In this document: one piece after another, positions 33,658 through 41,801 of the stretch | How positions within the stretch are numbered: the first letter of the stretch is position 1 | Layout: each line of letters begins with the position of its first letter | Assembly (NCBI GenBank): GCA_943333275.1 | Contig: CALQSQ010000017.1 | Coordinates: 1 to 64,000 of the forward strand | Source: Akkermansia muciniphila | GTDB taxonomy: Bacteria > Verrucomicrobiota > Verrucomicrobiia > Verrucomicrobiales > V1-33 | Length of the DNA stretch: 64,000 bases | Direction of reading: 5' to 3' | Translations under genes and position numbers: made by a program | The notes under the pieces: generated by a model | The model's input: only the letters and a program-made list of their open reading frames with translations | What the model was told of the DNA's origin: nothing | Databases searched by the model: none

Positions 33658-35892
33658 ATGAACGGCCCCGAACCGCAGAACCAAATCATTCTGCATGTTA
33701 CCCCCCAGCAGGCACTTTCCACGCTGCTAAGCCAGGGAGCGACGCCAGGATCCATTGCCTCCGGTGACAACTCCGGACCACCCGCCATTAATTTCGGCGG
33801 CATGTGGCAGGAGCTGCGCCGCCGCTGGTGGGTCATCGCCCTCTGCCTGCTCCTGTCCCTTGGTGCTTCCATCGCCTATGTTTTAAAGGCCCAGCGCATC
33901 TTCAGCACCAGGGCCACGCTCGAAGTCCAGCAGGAACAGATCAGTGTCATGGGCAACAACAAGTTCGGCCCCACCGACCTCCGGGCCCTCGAAAACCTCA
34001 AGACGATTGAATCCAAAATCAACGGCGAGGAAATGATGCTCAATGTCATCCGTCGCCTGAATCTCGACAAGGACCCCACCTTTGTTCCAAAGCGCGACAC
34101 GCCACTCAAGGACGACCAACTCGTTTACTTCCTCCAGAAAAAGGCCTCCGCCGCTCTGGTCCGCGGCACCCGCCTGATTGAGATCGTCGTCGAGGACCAC
34201 AATCCCCAGCGCGCGCTGGACATCGCCGATGCCTTCCTCGAGCGCCTCACCACCACCGGCAAGCAGGAGGACACCGCCTCCGCCCGCGAAATCCGCGTCA
34301 GTCTTGAAAAGGAACGCGACCGCATCCGCGAGGAATTGGAAGCCGCCGAACTCACCGTCAAACAATTTCGCGAAGCCCATCCGGACATGCAGTTGGAGGA
34401 AACCCACAGTGACCTCAAGACCAACGTCGCCGAGGATCGCGTCAAGAGCCTCAACCTCGAAGTCAGCAACACCAAGGCTGAAGTCGTGCGCCTCACCAAC
34501 GGCATCGAACAACTCCGCGCCGCCAAAAACATCGGCATCGCGGACCTCCTGCGCATTCCCGCCATTGCCGCCACCGAGGAGATCATCAACCTCCAGAAAG
34601 TCCTCAACGAAAAGTCCGCCGCCTTCGCCTCCATCGACTCCCGCTACCTGCCCAAGCACCCGAGCCACATCCGCGCCTCCAAGGAACTCGCCGAAGTCCG
34701 GGCCTCCCTCCTCGCCGCCGCCCGCAATGCCGGTGCCGTCATGGAAAACAAGCTCGACCAGGCCCGGGAAAACGAGGAGAAACTCACCGCCGAACTGAAA
34801 ACTGCCAAGGCCGCCGCCCTCCAGTTCCAACAGGTCGCCGCCGCGTTCGACATTCACGCCAGCGAATTGAAAGTCCAGCGCGAGCACTATAACCAAGTTC
34901 TCACACGTCTCAAGGAAGCGCAGGTCTCCCAGGAATTTGGCGGCAGCCTCCTCCGCGTCGTCGGCCACCCCATCCTCCCCTCCCAGCCCATCCGACCGCA
35001 GAAAAAACTCATCGTCGGGGCCGCCGGTCTTGGCGGGATCTTTCTTGGCCTGGGCCTCGTCCTGCTGCTTTCCCTCATGGATCGCTCCGTCCGCAACCTT
35101 GAGCAGGGAGAGGAAACGCTCGCCCTCCCCGGCCTCGCCGCCGTTCCGGAGAATCCTGCGAAGCATCCCATGGATCGCCTGCTCACCTCTCCGTTTACCA
35201 AGCCGGAAAATGCCGAGGCCTTCCGCGCCATGCGCACCTCCCTTTCGCTGCTTGGCAAAGGCATCACCGCACGCAGCTTCCTCTTCACCAGCCCGGGTCC
35301 CGGCGATGGCAAGAGTTACTGCGCGTCCAATTTCGCCGTCGCCCTTGCGCTGCAGGGCTACCGCACGCTGCTCATTGATGCAGACCTGCGCAAGCCGTCG
35401 CTCGATCTCCTGCTCCTCGGCCATCGAAATCAGGCCGGACTCGTCACCCACCTCAAGGGCGCCGATCAACCTGCCGACGAACAGTCCCAGGCCTGCTCCC
35501 CCACCTCCATCGCCAACCTCTACCTCTTCTCCGCCGGCGAAGCCAACGGCGCCCACCCCGCCGAACTCCTGTCCGGCCCCGCCTTCCGCGATCTCCTCCA
35601 GCAGTCGCTGAAATGGTTCCACCGCGTCGTCATCGACACCCCGCCCGTCAACGCCGTTTCAGATGCCCTGCTCCTCGCCCGCGAAGTCGATTCCGTCGCC
35701 CTCGTCATCCGCGCCAAGAAGACCACCCGCAGCGATGCAAAAAAAGCCATCAGCAAACTCATGATGGCCGGAGGCCGCCCCGTCGGCTTCATCCTCAATG
35801 GCGCCTCCAAGGAAGCCCTCAGCACCGGCTACACCGGCGACTTCCACCACGCCACCCAGACCCCGCTGGCCCTGCCCTCCGGCACCAACTGA
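33658..35892 (+). CDS. Wzz/BY-kinase fusion, 744 aa
   Basis: Polysaccharide co-polymerase fused to a bacterial tyrosine kinase. TM1 about 55-76 (WWVIALCLLLSLGASIAYVL), long coiled-coil/periplasmic part, TM2 about 450-472 (GAAGLGGIFLGLGLVLLLS). The CpsD/CapB-type ATPase follows: Walker A SPGPGDGKSYCAS (about 546-558), Walker A' LLIDADLRKPS, Walker B VVIDTPP. Unlike Wzc or GumC-type kinases with a Tyr cluster, the C-tail (STGYTGDFHHATQT) has a single Tyr. It probably sets chain length with the Wza-like protein; autophosphorylation on a Tyr cluster looks unlikely. Confidence 0.9.
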   Translation: MNGPEPQNQIILHVTPQQALSTLLSQGATPGSIASGDNSGPPAINFGGMWQELRRRWWVIALCLLLSLGASIAYVLKAQRIFSTRATLEVQQEQISVMGNNKFGPTDLRALENLKTIESKINGEEMMLNVIRRLNLDKDPTFVPKRDTPLKDDQLVYFLQKKASAALVRGTRLIEIVVEDHNPQRALDIADAFLERLTTTGKQEDTASAREIRVSLEKERDRIREELEAAELTVKQFREAHPDMQLEETHSDLKTNVAEDRVKSLNLEVSNTKAEVVRLTNGIEQLRAAKNIGIADLLRIPAIAATEEIINLQKVLNEKSAAFASIDSRYLPKHPSHIRASKELAEVRASLLAAARNAGAVMENKLDQARENEEKLTAELKTAKAAALQFQQVAAAFDIHASELKVQREHYNQVLTRLKEAQVSQEFGGSLLRVVGHPILPSQPIRPQKKLIVGAAGLGGIFLGLGLVLLLSLMDRSVRNLEQGEETLALPGLAAVPENPAKHPMDRLLTSPFTKPENAEAFRAMRTSLSLLGKGITARSFLFTSPGPGDGKSYCASNFAVALALQGYRTLLIDADLRKPSLDLLLLGHRNQAGLVTHLKGADQPADEQSQACSPTSIANLYLFSAGEANGAHPAELLSGPAFRDLLQQSLKWFHRVVIDTPPVNAVSDALLLAREVDSVALVIRAKKTTRSDAKKAISKLMMAGGRPVGFILNGASKEALSTGYTGDFHHATQTPLALPSGTN

Positions 35893-35914
35893 GCACCTCC
35901 GAGAATCCGTTGGA

Positions 35915-37393
35915 ATGAACGCCACGCTCCCACCACCCCAGCACCCGGCACCCGCCACGGAAGCCCAGCGTGACAACCACCGCGCCGACCGCCGCCACCT
36001 CTCGGAGCGCCTCATCGTCGCCGCCTTCGCCGTGGACCTCCTGGTTGTCCTGGCCATGCTTCTCTTCGCCTACGCCCTGCGTTTCCATTCCAAATTGAAA
36101 TTCGTCGGACTCCTGGATGACCGGATTACCCTCATAGCCTACAGTGGCCAGCTTGCCCTCGGCGCCCTCCTCCTCATGGCCCTGCTGGTGAAATTTCAAC
36201 TCTACCGCCCGGACCGCCTCAGCTCATTCACCTATGCCGCGGATGGCATCGCCAAGGCCTGCTTCACCTGGCTCCTCGCCTTCATGGGCTTCAGTCTCAT
36301 GCTCAGGTTTGATCCCTCCATCAGCCGGCTCTACTGCCTGCTCGCAGGCTTCGAATGCATGATCGGCCTCCTCACCTGGCGGCTCTTTTTCTGCCGCCTG
36401 CTCCGGCGCCAACCGATGGCCGGCCAGCTCCGCCAGCGCCTCCTCTTCGTCGGCTGGACCGAGGAATGTGACAAAATCCACCACATCCTCCGCCCCGGTC
36501 ACCGCCACCCCTACGAGATCATCGGCGTCATTCCCCCACCCGGCGGCTTCACCATCCAACCGCATCCAGCCATCCCCCGTCTCGGCTCCTACGCCGATGC
36601 CCGCGCCATCCTCATCCGCGAACAAATCGACGTCGCCCTCGTCTCCGACCTCAGCATCGGCCGCGATGAACTCGCCACCCTCTCCAACCTCTGCGAACGC
36701 GAACTCGTCGACTACAAGATCCTCCCCAGCGCCTTCCAGATCCTCCTCAGCGGCCTCCACCTCGAGTCCTTCAATGGCATCCCCCTCCTCGGCGTCTCCC
36801 GCCTCCCCCTCCAGTCCGCCTTCAACCAATTCCTCAAACGCTGCATCGATATCGTCGGCTCCCTAGTCGGCCTCATCATCGGCACCCCCCTCGTCCTCCT
36901 CTTCGGCTACCTCGTCCACCGCGAGAGCCCCGGCCCCATCTTTTACAAGCAAGTCCGCGTCGGACGCAGCGGCAAACGCTTCACCATTTATAAAATCCGC
37001 TCCATGCGCCCCGATGCCGAAGCCGACGGCCACGTCGGCTGGAGCACCCCCGACGACCCCCGACGCCTCCGCATCGGCGACACCATCCGCAAATGGAACA
37101 TCGACGAGATCCCCCAGTTCTGGAACGTCCTCAAAGGCGAAATGAGCCTCGTCGGCCCCCGCCCCGAACGCCCCGAACTCATCTACAACTTCCGCGAAGT
37201 CATCCCCCACTACAACGCCCGCCACAACATCAAACCCGGCCTCACCGGCTGGGCCCAGATCAACGGCTACCGCGGCAACACCGACCTCACCGAACGCATC
37301 AAATGCGACCTCTTCTACATCGAGAACTGGAACTTCCTCCTCGACTTCCAAATCATGCTCCTCACCTTCTTCAAGCGCGACAACGCCTACTGA
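35915..37393 (+). CDS. Polyprenyl-phosphate sugar-1-phosphate transferase (WcaJ/EpsL-like), 492 aa
   Basis: Start at MNATLPPPQHP, 22 bp after the kinase stop; the longer ORF overlaps the kinase. Four or five N-terminal TM segments (VDLLVVLAMLLFAY, LALGALLLMALL), a cytoplasmic Rossmann-like part (RQRLLFVGWTEECD), then the catalytic PNPT-like domain: KRCIDIVGSLVGLIIGTP (from about 308), GPIFYKQVRVG, KIRSMRPDAEADG and MSLVGPRPERPE (about 414). It transfers a sugar-1-phosphate to undecaprenyl phosphate to start repeat-unit assembly. Codon choice is strikingly C-ending (CTC, ATC, GTC). No Wzx, Wzy or other glycosyltransferases follow in the window. Confidence 0.93.
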   Translation: MNATLPPPQHPAPATEAQRDNHRADRRHLSERLIVAAFAVDLLVVLAMLLFAYALRFHSKLKFVGLLDDRITLIAYSGQLALGALLLMALLVKFQLYRPDRLSSFTYAADGIAKACFTWLLAFMGFSLMLRFDPSISRLYCLLAGFECMIGLLTWRLFFCRLLRRQPMAGQLRQRLLFVGWTEECDKIHHILRPGHRHPYEIIGVIPPPGGFTIQPHPAIPRLGSYADARAILIREQIDVALVSDLSIGRDELATLSNLCERELVDYKILPSAFQILLSGLHLESFNGIPLLGVSRLPLQSAFNQFLKRCIDIVGSLVGLIIGTPLVLLFGYLVHRESPGPIFYKQVRVGRSGKRFTIYKIRSMRPDAEADGHVGWSTPDDPRRLRIGDTIRKWNIDEIPQFWNVLKGEMSLVGPRPERPELIYNFREVIPHYNARHNIKPGLTGWAQINGYRGNTDLTERIKCDLFYIENWNFLLDFQIMLLTFFKRDNAY

Positions 37394-37414
37394 AGCCCCC
37401 CCCGGAGGCCCACC

Positions 37415-37513
37415 ATTCCTATCGCCATCTGGCTCCCCTTCCTCATCCCCCACTGGATCAAGCACCGCCGCAAACCCAAGCCCCTCCCAGAAACCCCCAC
37501 CCACCAAGCCTAA
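37415..37513 (+). other. Possible 32-aa membrane peptide with ATT start, or remnant
   Basis: In frame with the TGA of the sugar transferase, an open stretch reads IPIAIWLPFLIPHWIKHRRKP and ends in Pro/Thr. CGGAGG stands 6 bases before the ATT, a good ribosome-site distance but a rare start codon. The sequence resembles the C-terminal helix plus basic, Pro-rich tail of the 37577-38326 protein. It could be a short peptide, a remnant of a duplicated gene, or chance. Confidence 0.3.
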
Positions 37514-37576
37514 CCGCACCCCCACCCACCCACATCCCCATTGACGCCCCCCATCCCCATCGGATACAACGTCACT

Positions 37577-38326
37577 ATGAAATGGGTCCTGCGCCTTCTG
37601 CTCCTCACCGTCCTCATCATCGCCTTCGTTGGGATGGAAGCGTTTTGGACCGAGATGAGGGTAATAAAGCTTAAGAATAATATGGGATCTCTGAGGCAAA
37701 TCAGAGAGGCCTGTGCAGCCTATGCATCAATCCACGAGGGACATTACCCCGACGGCACCACCTCCAACGAAGCCCTCCGCCAACTCTTCATCTCCGGCCT
37801 CATTGATGACGAAGCCCTTTTCAGCACCAGCGGACTCGACAGAATGAGCACAGACCGCAACATCGGCACTGCGGAAAACGGCTACCTCCAAGCACTCGCC
37901 CCCGGCGAATGCCGCTTAAATTACATCCGAGGCCTCACCGCCGGCAAGACCGATCCCACCATCCCCCTCATCTACATGCAATTCGCCGGAGACGACGGCG
38001 AAGTCTGGATGTTAAGTTACACAGAAGGCGGGGAACGAGCCGAGGACCGCACCACCAACGGAGCCGTCCTCCAAGAACAAAACGGCCAGCAAGTGGACAT
38101 CTTCAGCGAAGCCTATTTAAAAGAGAAATACGGCATCGATCCCAAAGACATCCTCAAACCCGAAGGCCCCGCCCGCGACGTCATCGCCATCGCCCGCGCC
38201 AGAAAATGGGAAAACCGCCGATACCAAGCAACCGTCATCGCCATCATCTGCTCCCCCTTCCTCCTCTCCCGTTTGCTCCGCCCTCGTCCCAAAGCCAACA
38301 CCCCGCCAGAAATGCCCGCCCCCTAG
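37577..38326 (+). CDS. Pseudopilin-like hypothetical protein with two membrane segments, 249 aa
   Basis: Not recognised. Start at MKWVLRLLLLTVLIIAF, following a short leader. An N-terminal hydrophobic helix and a helical run (LKNNMGSLRQIREACAAYASIHEGHYP) look like a type II pseudopilin stem. A soluble middle follows (IYMQFAGDDGEVWMLSYTEGG), then a second TM near the end (ATVIAIICSPFLLSRLL) and a Pro-rich tail. It closes the plus-strand cluster; the truncated attC of the cassette array begins about 50 bp after it. Whether it belongs to polysaccharide secretion is unknown. Confidence 0.6.
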   Translation: MKWVLRLLLLTVLIIAFVGMEAFWTEMRVIKLKNNMGSLRQIREACAAYASIHEGHYPDGTTSNEALRQLFISGLIDDEALFSTSGLDRMSTDRNIGTAENGYLQALAPGECRLNYIRGLTAGKTDPTIPLIYMQFAGDDGEVWMLSYTEGGERAEDRTTNGAVLQEQNGQQVDIFSEAYLKEKYGIDPKDILKPEGPARDVIAIARARKWENRRYQATVIAIICSPFLLSRLLRPRPKANTPPEMPAP

Positions 38327-38379
38327 GCTTAAAAGCAGACCCTCCTTGTCTTCAAAGAAAAGGGGAAGCTCTCCAAAGC

Positions 38380-38477
38380 GGGGGGGCGAGCGTCGATCAC
38401 GGGGTTGATGGTTGAACTCCGGTAAATCATCGAAACTGAACGGCTGGCAGTGGTTGTCACGGCGCGGCTTGTTGTGC
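38380..38477 (-). repeat. Truncated attC-like site (distal end of array)
   Basis: The gene-proximal half matches the other sites: GTTGTGC box (38471-38477), a stem arm GGCTGGCAGTGGTTGTC, and the central CGATGATTTACCGG segment shared with the next site. The opposite stem arm is missing or decayed into the flank of the exopolysaccharide cluster. Confidence 0.65.
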
Positions 38478-38486
38478 TTCTTAATT

Positions 38487-38783
38487 TCATTTGCGTCTCG
38501 ATGTTGCAATCATCTTATCCCATTCTTGGATGTCAGGCATCTTCCATCCTTGGGGCAATAAACTCAGACTGATTGCATCCTCAATTGGAATGTATCCGAG
38601 GTCGATAACCTCCTTGAATTTGCTCCAGTAAGATTCGCCATGTCCGGTGAGGTGTGATCCAGTTATTCCGCCCTGTATTGATGCTCCGGTGCCTCTCCTC
38701 GAAAATCGAAGTGGCACCGGAGGGTCGAAACCCGGGTGGACTAAATCAATACTGTGTCCGTCGGAGATCATGTTTTCTTGCAC
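38487..38783 (-). CDS. Cassette protein 1, hypothetical, 98 aa
   Basis: Not recognised. The GTG start lies inside the GTTGTGC box of the upstream attC; an ATG 12 nt further in (MISDGHSIDLVHPG) is the alternative. No signal peptide or TM; HLTGHGESYWSKFKEVIDLG suggests a compact cytoplasmic protein. Last cassette of the array before the truncated attC. Confidence 0.6.
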   Translation of the reverse strand: MQENMISDGHSIDLVHPGFDPPVPLRFSRRGTGASIQGGITGSHLTGHGESYWSKFKEVIDLGYIPIEDAISLSLLPQGWKMPDIQEWDKMIATSRRK

Positions 38784-38908
38784 AACGATAGATCGCAGGC
38801 AACCCTACCAGCGGGGGCGGGCGTTGCGCACGGGGTTGTAGTTGTAGATTCGGGAAATCATCGAAACTCGGCGGCTGGTAGGGGTTGCTCTGTCGCGGCT
38901 TGTTAGCC
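38780..38908 (-). repeat. attC site 2
   Basis: Outer boxes GCACAAC (left) and GTTAGCC (right, read on plus). Imperfect inverted repeat GCAACCCTACCAGC / GCTGGTAGGGGTTGC with a variable centre; 129 bp. The stop codon of cassette gene 2 lies within the right box, as is usual for cassettes. Confidence 0.85.
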
Positions 38909-39259
38909 TTCAAATTGGTGGCCTCTCTTCAGTGGAGCCCCGCACATCACGCAAGAACCACGGCGTGAATTAGTAGGTCTTCCGCACGTCGTGCAGGTCG
39001 TGAGCTTTGTTGCAATCTTGCCGTCGACTCTGCCATCGCGACCGTCAATCTCAAGGATTTTCGCCTCAATGTCTTCCTCTGTGAGTTCGGATCGGTCACG
39101 AAGCAATTCCCACATCGCTTGGCATGCGAGCGAGAGTCTGTCGACTTGGCGACTAATATCTGCAATATCGGCAGCATACCGATCCGCCTTGGACATTGCT
39201 CGATCCGCGGCTCGCTCGGCTCCGGCAATCTTTGTTTGTTGGTAGGCTTCCCAGATCAT
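38903..39259 (-). CDS. Cassette protein 2: helical protein with C-terminal zinc ribbon, 118 aa
   Basis: The N-terminal ~70 residues are helical, probably coiled coil (AERAADRAMSKADRYAADIADISRQ). The C-terminus has two CxxC pairs (CTTCGRPTNSRRGSCVMCGAP), a zinc-ribbon knuckle. Start is 10 nt from the upstream attC box and the stop lies in the downstream attC, the typical cassette layout. Function unknown. Confidence 0.75.
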   Translation of the reverse strand: MIWEAYQQTKIAGAERAADRAMSKADRYAADIADISRQVDRLSLACQAMWELLRDRSELTEEDIEAKILEIDGRDGRVDGKIATKLTTCTTCGRPTNSRRGSCVMCGAPLKRGHQFEG

Positions 39260-39268
39260 GTGTTTTTT

Positions 39269-39357
39269 GGCTAACGTCTAGCTCATCCACGGCGGAGATG
39301 GAAGTCCGAACTTTAAGAAGGACGTTGCCCGCCGTTGGATGGAGCGCCTTGTTAGCT
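39269..39357 (-). repeat. attC site 3
   Basis: The shortest and cleanest site (89 bp). GGCTAAC on the left, GTTAGCT on the right, stem GCTCATCCACGGCGG / CCGCCGTTGGATGGAGC with two unpaired extra bases on one arm, as in classical attC folding. Confidence 0.9.
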
Positions 39358-39371
39358 CTCTTTGGTTCTTG

Positions 39372-39776
39372 TCACGAGCCCGCTTTTCCCAAAACGCGAT
39401 CTCTAAACTCTCTCCATTCTGCAAAGCTCTCTCTTCCAGATTCGCCGTTAAAGAAATCGCCAGCAGAGCAATCGAAAGCTCGTCTCCCCAGCCCCTTAAG
39501 GATGTGGTCTATCACTCCTATGGCCGTATCGCCGCCGCGAACGTGGAGCATGAATCCGCTACAGATCTCATCTGCACCCATGTTGAACTCGATCGAGAAC
39601 CGCTCGTCCTCAAGTCGGCCCCACGAAGGATCACTGAAATCGACTTCGGGAACAAGCGCCTGAATCGAAGCGATAACATCATCTCGATGCCCCAAGGGTT
39701 CGGGACGAAAATCATTGGGGATGTCCTCGATCCTCAGAACGTCGGGCATGTCTTGCACGCTAATGTCCCAGCTCAT
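39372..39776 (-). CDS. Cassette protein 3, hypothetical, 134 aa
   Basis: Not recognised. Soluble, acidic protein (MSWDISVQDMPDVLRIEDIP, WGRLEDERFSIEFNMG, GFMLHVRGGDTAIG). A mixed alpha/beta pattern with conserved-looking glycines; similar small acidic proteins are common in cassettes. ATG is 17 nt from the attC 4 box. I see no toxin signature. Confidence 0.7.
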   Translation of the reverse strand: MSWDISVQDMPDVLRIEDIPNDFRPEPLGHRDDVIASIQALVPEVDFSDPSWGRLEDERFSIEFNMGADEICSGFMLHVRGGDTAIGVIDHILKGLGRRAFDCSAGDFFNGESGRESFAEWREFRDRVLGKAGS

Positions 39777-39792
39777 CGCGGTTAAAATTTGG

Positions 39793-39918
39793 AGCTAACT
39801 TCGAAAGCCACCCACCCACTACCTGGGGGCGTTCTCCGACTGTGGGTTGGGGTTGAAAAGTTCCTGAAAACTCCGACTTGAGGCGGGTAGTGGGTTGGTG
39901 TGCGCTGACTTGTTATGC
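39793..39918 (-). repeat. attC site 4
   Basis: AGCTAAC (left) and GTTATGC (right) boxes; stem CCACCCACCCACTACC / GGTAGTGGGTTGGTG; 126 bp. The reading frame of cassette 4 runs through most of it. Confidence 0.85.
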
Positions 39919-40628
39919 CTTTGTTCGGGGGCGGACAAGGCGAGAAGAATCACAGGGATTGCCGCTGTGCATGAGAGTGCCATCCCCTCGTCACCATCTC
40001 CCACTGCCGGCAGAATGCAGGCAGCAAGGAGGAACATCCAAAGCCAGAGTCCGATAGTTCGTAGCCATCCCCATCCGCTACCGGGGCTTCTGAGCGCGAC
40101 ACACACCGGAAATCGATGGCGAATCATAAGCACCGCCAGCAGAATCGATAACACGATGAATCCTAGCACCCAAGCAATGAAATCTTGGAATACACCAATG
40201 ACGATTGAATCGCCCCAGACGGGGTAGTCGAACCGTAATTGCCGCACCGAGTAATACCACATGGTAAGCGGAAACTTGATGGCCCAGAGAATCGTCCAAA
40301 ACGCGGCGATCCATACTCCGACTCGCTTTCCATTGGTCTTGGGCAGCCAGTGCAGAAAGAGCGCTCCGATGGAGATCCCAAGTCCCAAGGCAATCAATCC
40401 TCGTCCGAGATCAGTCAGTCGCTTGTGGGAGGTCTCGTGCTGCGCTAGTTGGTGATACCACTGGGAAAATCGATCCTCCCGTGGAAGGTTTTCAAGTTTG
40501 TGGGACAGATCCTCTGGAGCCTTGGGGTCGTTGTAAACGGGAAGTGAGTTCCCGGAAAAGAAGACGGTAAGTCCGCTCAGCAAGATCACTGCAGCGACGA
40601 CCTGGAGCACTACGAGAGGCGTCTTCAT
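39819..40628 (-). CDS. Cassette protein 4: multi-pass membrane protein, 269 aa
   Basis: Not recognised. Start at MKTPLVVLQVVAAVILLSG, 8 nt from the attC 5 box. About five or six TM segments: LVVLQVVAAVILLSGLTVFF, GLIALGLGISIGALFLHWL, GVWIAAFWTILWAIKF, FIAWVLGFIVLSILLAVL, IGLWLWMFLLAACILP. A loop of about 60 residues follows TM1. The last ~35 residues, from about RHNKSAHTNP, are encoded by attC sequence and are probably a fortuitous tail. Confidence 0.7.
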   Translation of the reverse strand: MKTPLVVLQVVAAVILLSGLTVFFSGNSLPVYNDPKAPEDLSHKLENLPREDRFSQWYHQLAQHETSHKRLTDLGRGLIALGLGISIGALFLHWLPKTNGKRVGVWIAAFWTILWAIKFPLTMWYYSVRQLRFDYPVWGDSIVIGVFQDFIAWVLGFIVLSILLAVLMIRHRFPVCVALRSPGSGWGWLRTIGLWLWMFLLAACILPAVGDGDEGMALSCTAAIPVILLALSAPEQRHNKSAHTNPLPASSRSFQELFNPNPQSENAPR

Positions 40629-40635
40629 TTTCTTG

Positions 40636-40763
40636 GCATAACGATTAAGCGATGGCAACCCCACTAGCGGGGGCCGGCGTTGAGCGCGTGGTTGGTGTTG
40701 AAACAAGATGGAGCATGGAAAACAGAAGGGCTAGTGAGGGTTGCCATCCGCGCCTTGTTCTGC
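40636..40763 (-). repeat. attC site 5
   Basis: GCATAAC (left) and GTTCTGC (right) boxes; stem GGCAACCCCACTAGC / GCTAGTGAGGGTTGCC; 128 bp. Almost the same stem as site 6. Confidence 0.88.
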
Positions 40764-41261
40764 CGGTCGTTTTAGGGGGCGATAGTCTGGCTTGTCCTCG
40801 TCAGGTATAAACTCGAGACCGTCGTATAGCAAAAACAAACCTCCACTGGCGCTTGGCGATCTATACGCGCCTTGCGCTTCAAGAAGCCTTGCTGAAACAG
40901 AGGTCATCTCCCAACCATCAACTTCCTCTGCCGACCACTTCTCCTCAGTGAGCTTGGTGATGCCTTCTTTGTCTCCGAAGTCCCGGACAGCATGAATCGG
41001 TCCGATTTCCACATCCTTGAAATGCGGATTCGCCCAAGCCCACAACCAAGTATCAGACTTTGTAGAAATCGATCCGACAATCGTCACCTTCGCCCGAACC
41101 TTCGGATCGTTTTGGTCACTCCACCAAATCTCATTCCGAAACAGGTCATATTCATAGCGGGCGTAATCACCGATGCCAAACAAGCGCTTGTTCGTCTCGT
41201 TGGCTGACCTCAGGTATTCTGTCGCCTGCTCGATGAAGGACTCGAATTCGGTGTATTCCAT
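40731..41261 (-). CDS. Cassette protein 5, DUF6882-like, 176 aa
   Basis: Soluble protein; LFGIGDYARYEYDL and SKSDTWLWAWANPHF resemble, from memory, the DUF6882 group of cassette and immunity-like proteins, but this was not searched. SASGGLFLLYDGLEFIPDE near the end. The last residues (AEQGADGNPH) are encoded by attC 5. Start is 6 nt from the attC 6 box. Confidence 0.65.
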   Translation of the reverse strand: MEYTEFESFIEQATEYLRSANETNKRLFGIGDYARYEYDLFRNEIWWSDQNDPKVRAKVTIVGSISTKSDTWLWAWANPHFKDVEIGPIHAVRDFGDKEGITKLTEEKWSAEEVDGWEMTSVSARLLEAQGAYRSPSASGGLFLLYDGLEFIPDEDKPDYRPLKRPAEQGADGNPH

Positions 41262-41266
41262 ATTTG

Positions 41267-41395
41267 GCAGAACGACTCAAGCGATGGCAACCCCACTAGC
41301 GGGGGCCAGCGTTAATCGCAGGGTTGATGTTGGACTTAGATAGGGCATGGGAAACAGAGGGGCTAGTGGGGGTTGCAATCCGCGCTTTGTTCTGC
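41267..41395 (-). repeat. attC site 6
   Basis: GCAGAAC (left) and GTTCTGC (right) boxes; stem GGCAACCCCACTAGCGGGGG / GGGGCTAGTGGGGGTTGC; 129 bp. Very similar to site 5, so the two share a recent origin or an integron lineage. Confidence 0.88.
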
Positions 41396-41794
41396 CCGGC
41401 GTTCGTTGATTCGGCGGCGTGCGGTCTCCCGGACAAATGCCTCGGAGTCCTCCGCGAGTAATGCAAGAATCCGATCCGTAGCCTTGGAATTATTCGCCAA
41501 GGTGTTCCGGACAGAGGCGTTTGGATCTCTCGCCAGTGTCTCCTGAATATCTTCGGTGATGCGACGCGTCATCGCAACTTCAGCACGGACGAGCACCCGA
41601 GAGTCACAAGCTATCTCCCTCAGTATTTCAACAGGTGCAGTCTTATTCCGAACGATCCACTCGTTGGCGAGGGAATACCTCGAGATCAGCTCCCGCCATA
41701 CCTCGATAGGTGCTGAGTCGTGCCGAAACCGTTCATAATCGACCGGATCAGTGCTCCGCATCAGGGCGAGAAACTCTTGTGCGGTGGCGATCAT
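41363..41794 (-). CDS. Cassette protein 6: HEAT-like/variant repeat protein, 143 aa
   Basis: Start at MIATAQEFLALMR, 8 nt from the attC 7 box. A string of short helical repeats: ISRYSLANEWIVRNKTAP, REIACDSRVLVRAEVAM, QETLARDPNASVRNTLANN, LALLAEDSEAFVRETAR, as in HEAT-like repeat scaffolds. Predicted to be a protein-binding solenoid. The end (AEQSADCNPH) is encoded by attC 6, parallel to protein 5. Confidence 0.7.
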   Translation of the reverse strand: MIATAQEFLALMRSTDPVDYERFRHDSAPIEVWRELISRYSLANEWIVRNKTAPVEILREIACDSRVLVRAEVAMTRRITEDIQETLARDPNASVRNTLANNSKATDRILALLAEDSEAFVRETARRRINERRAEQSADCNPH

Positions 41795-41801
41795 TGTCTT
41801 G

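Noticed and set aside
33883-35622. 579-aa minus-strand ORF rich in Gly and Glu
   Set aside because: Antisense to the Wzz/kinase; its composition is the complement of Ala/Leu/Ser-rich coding.
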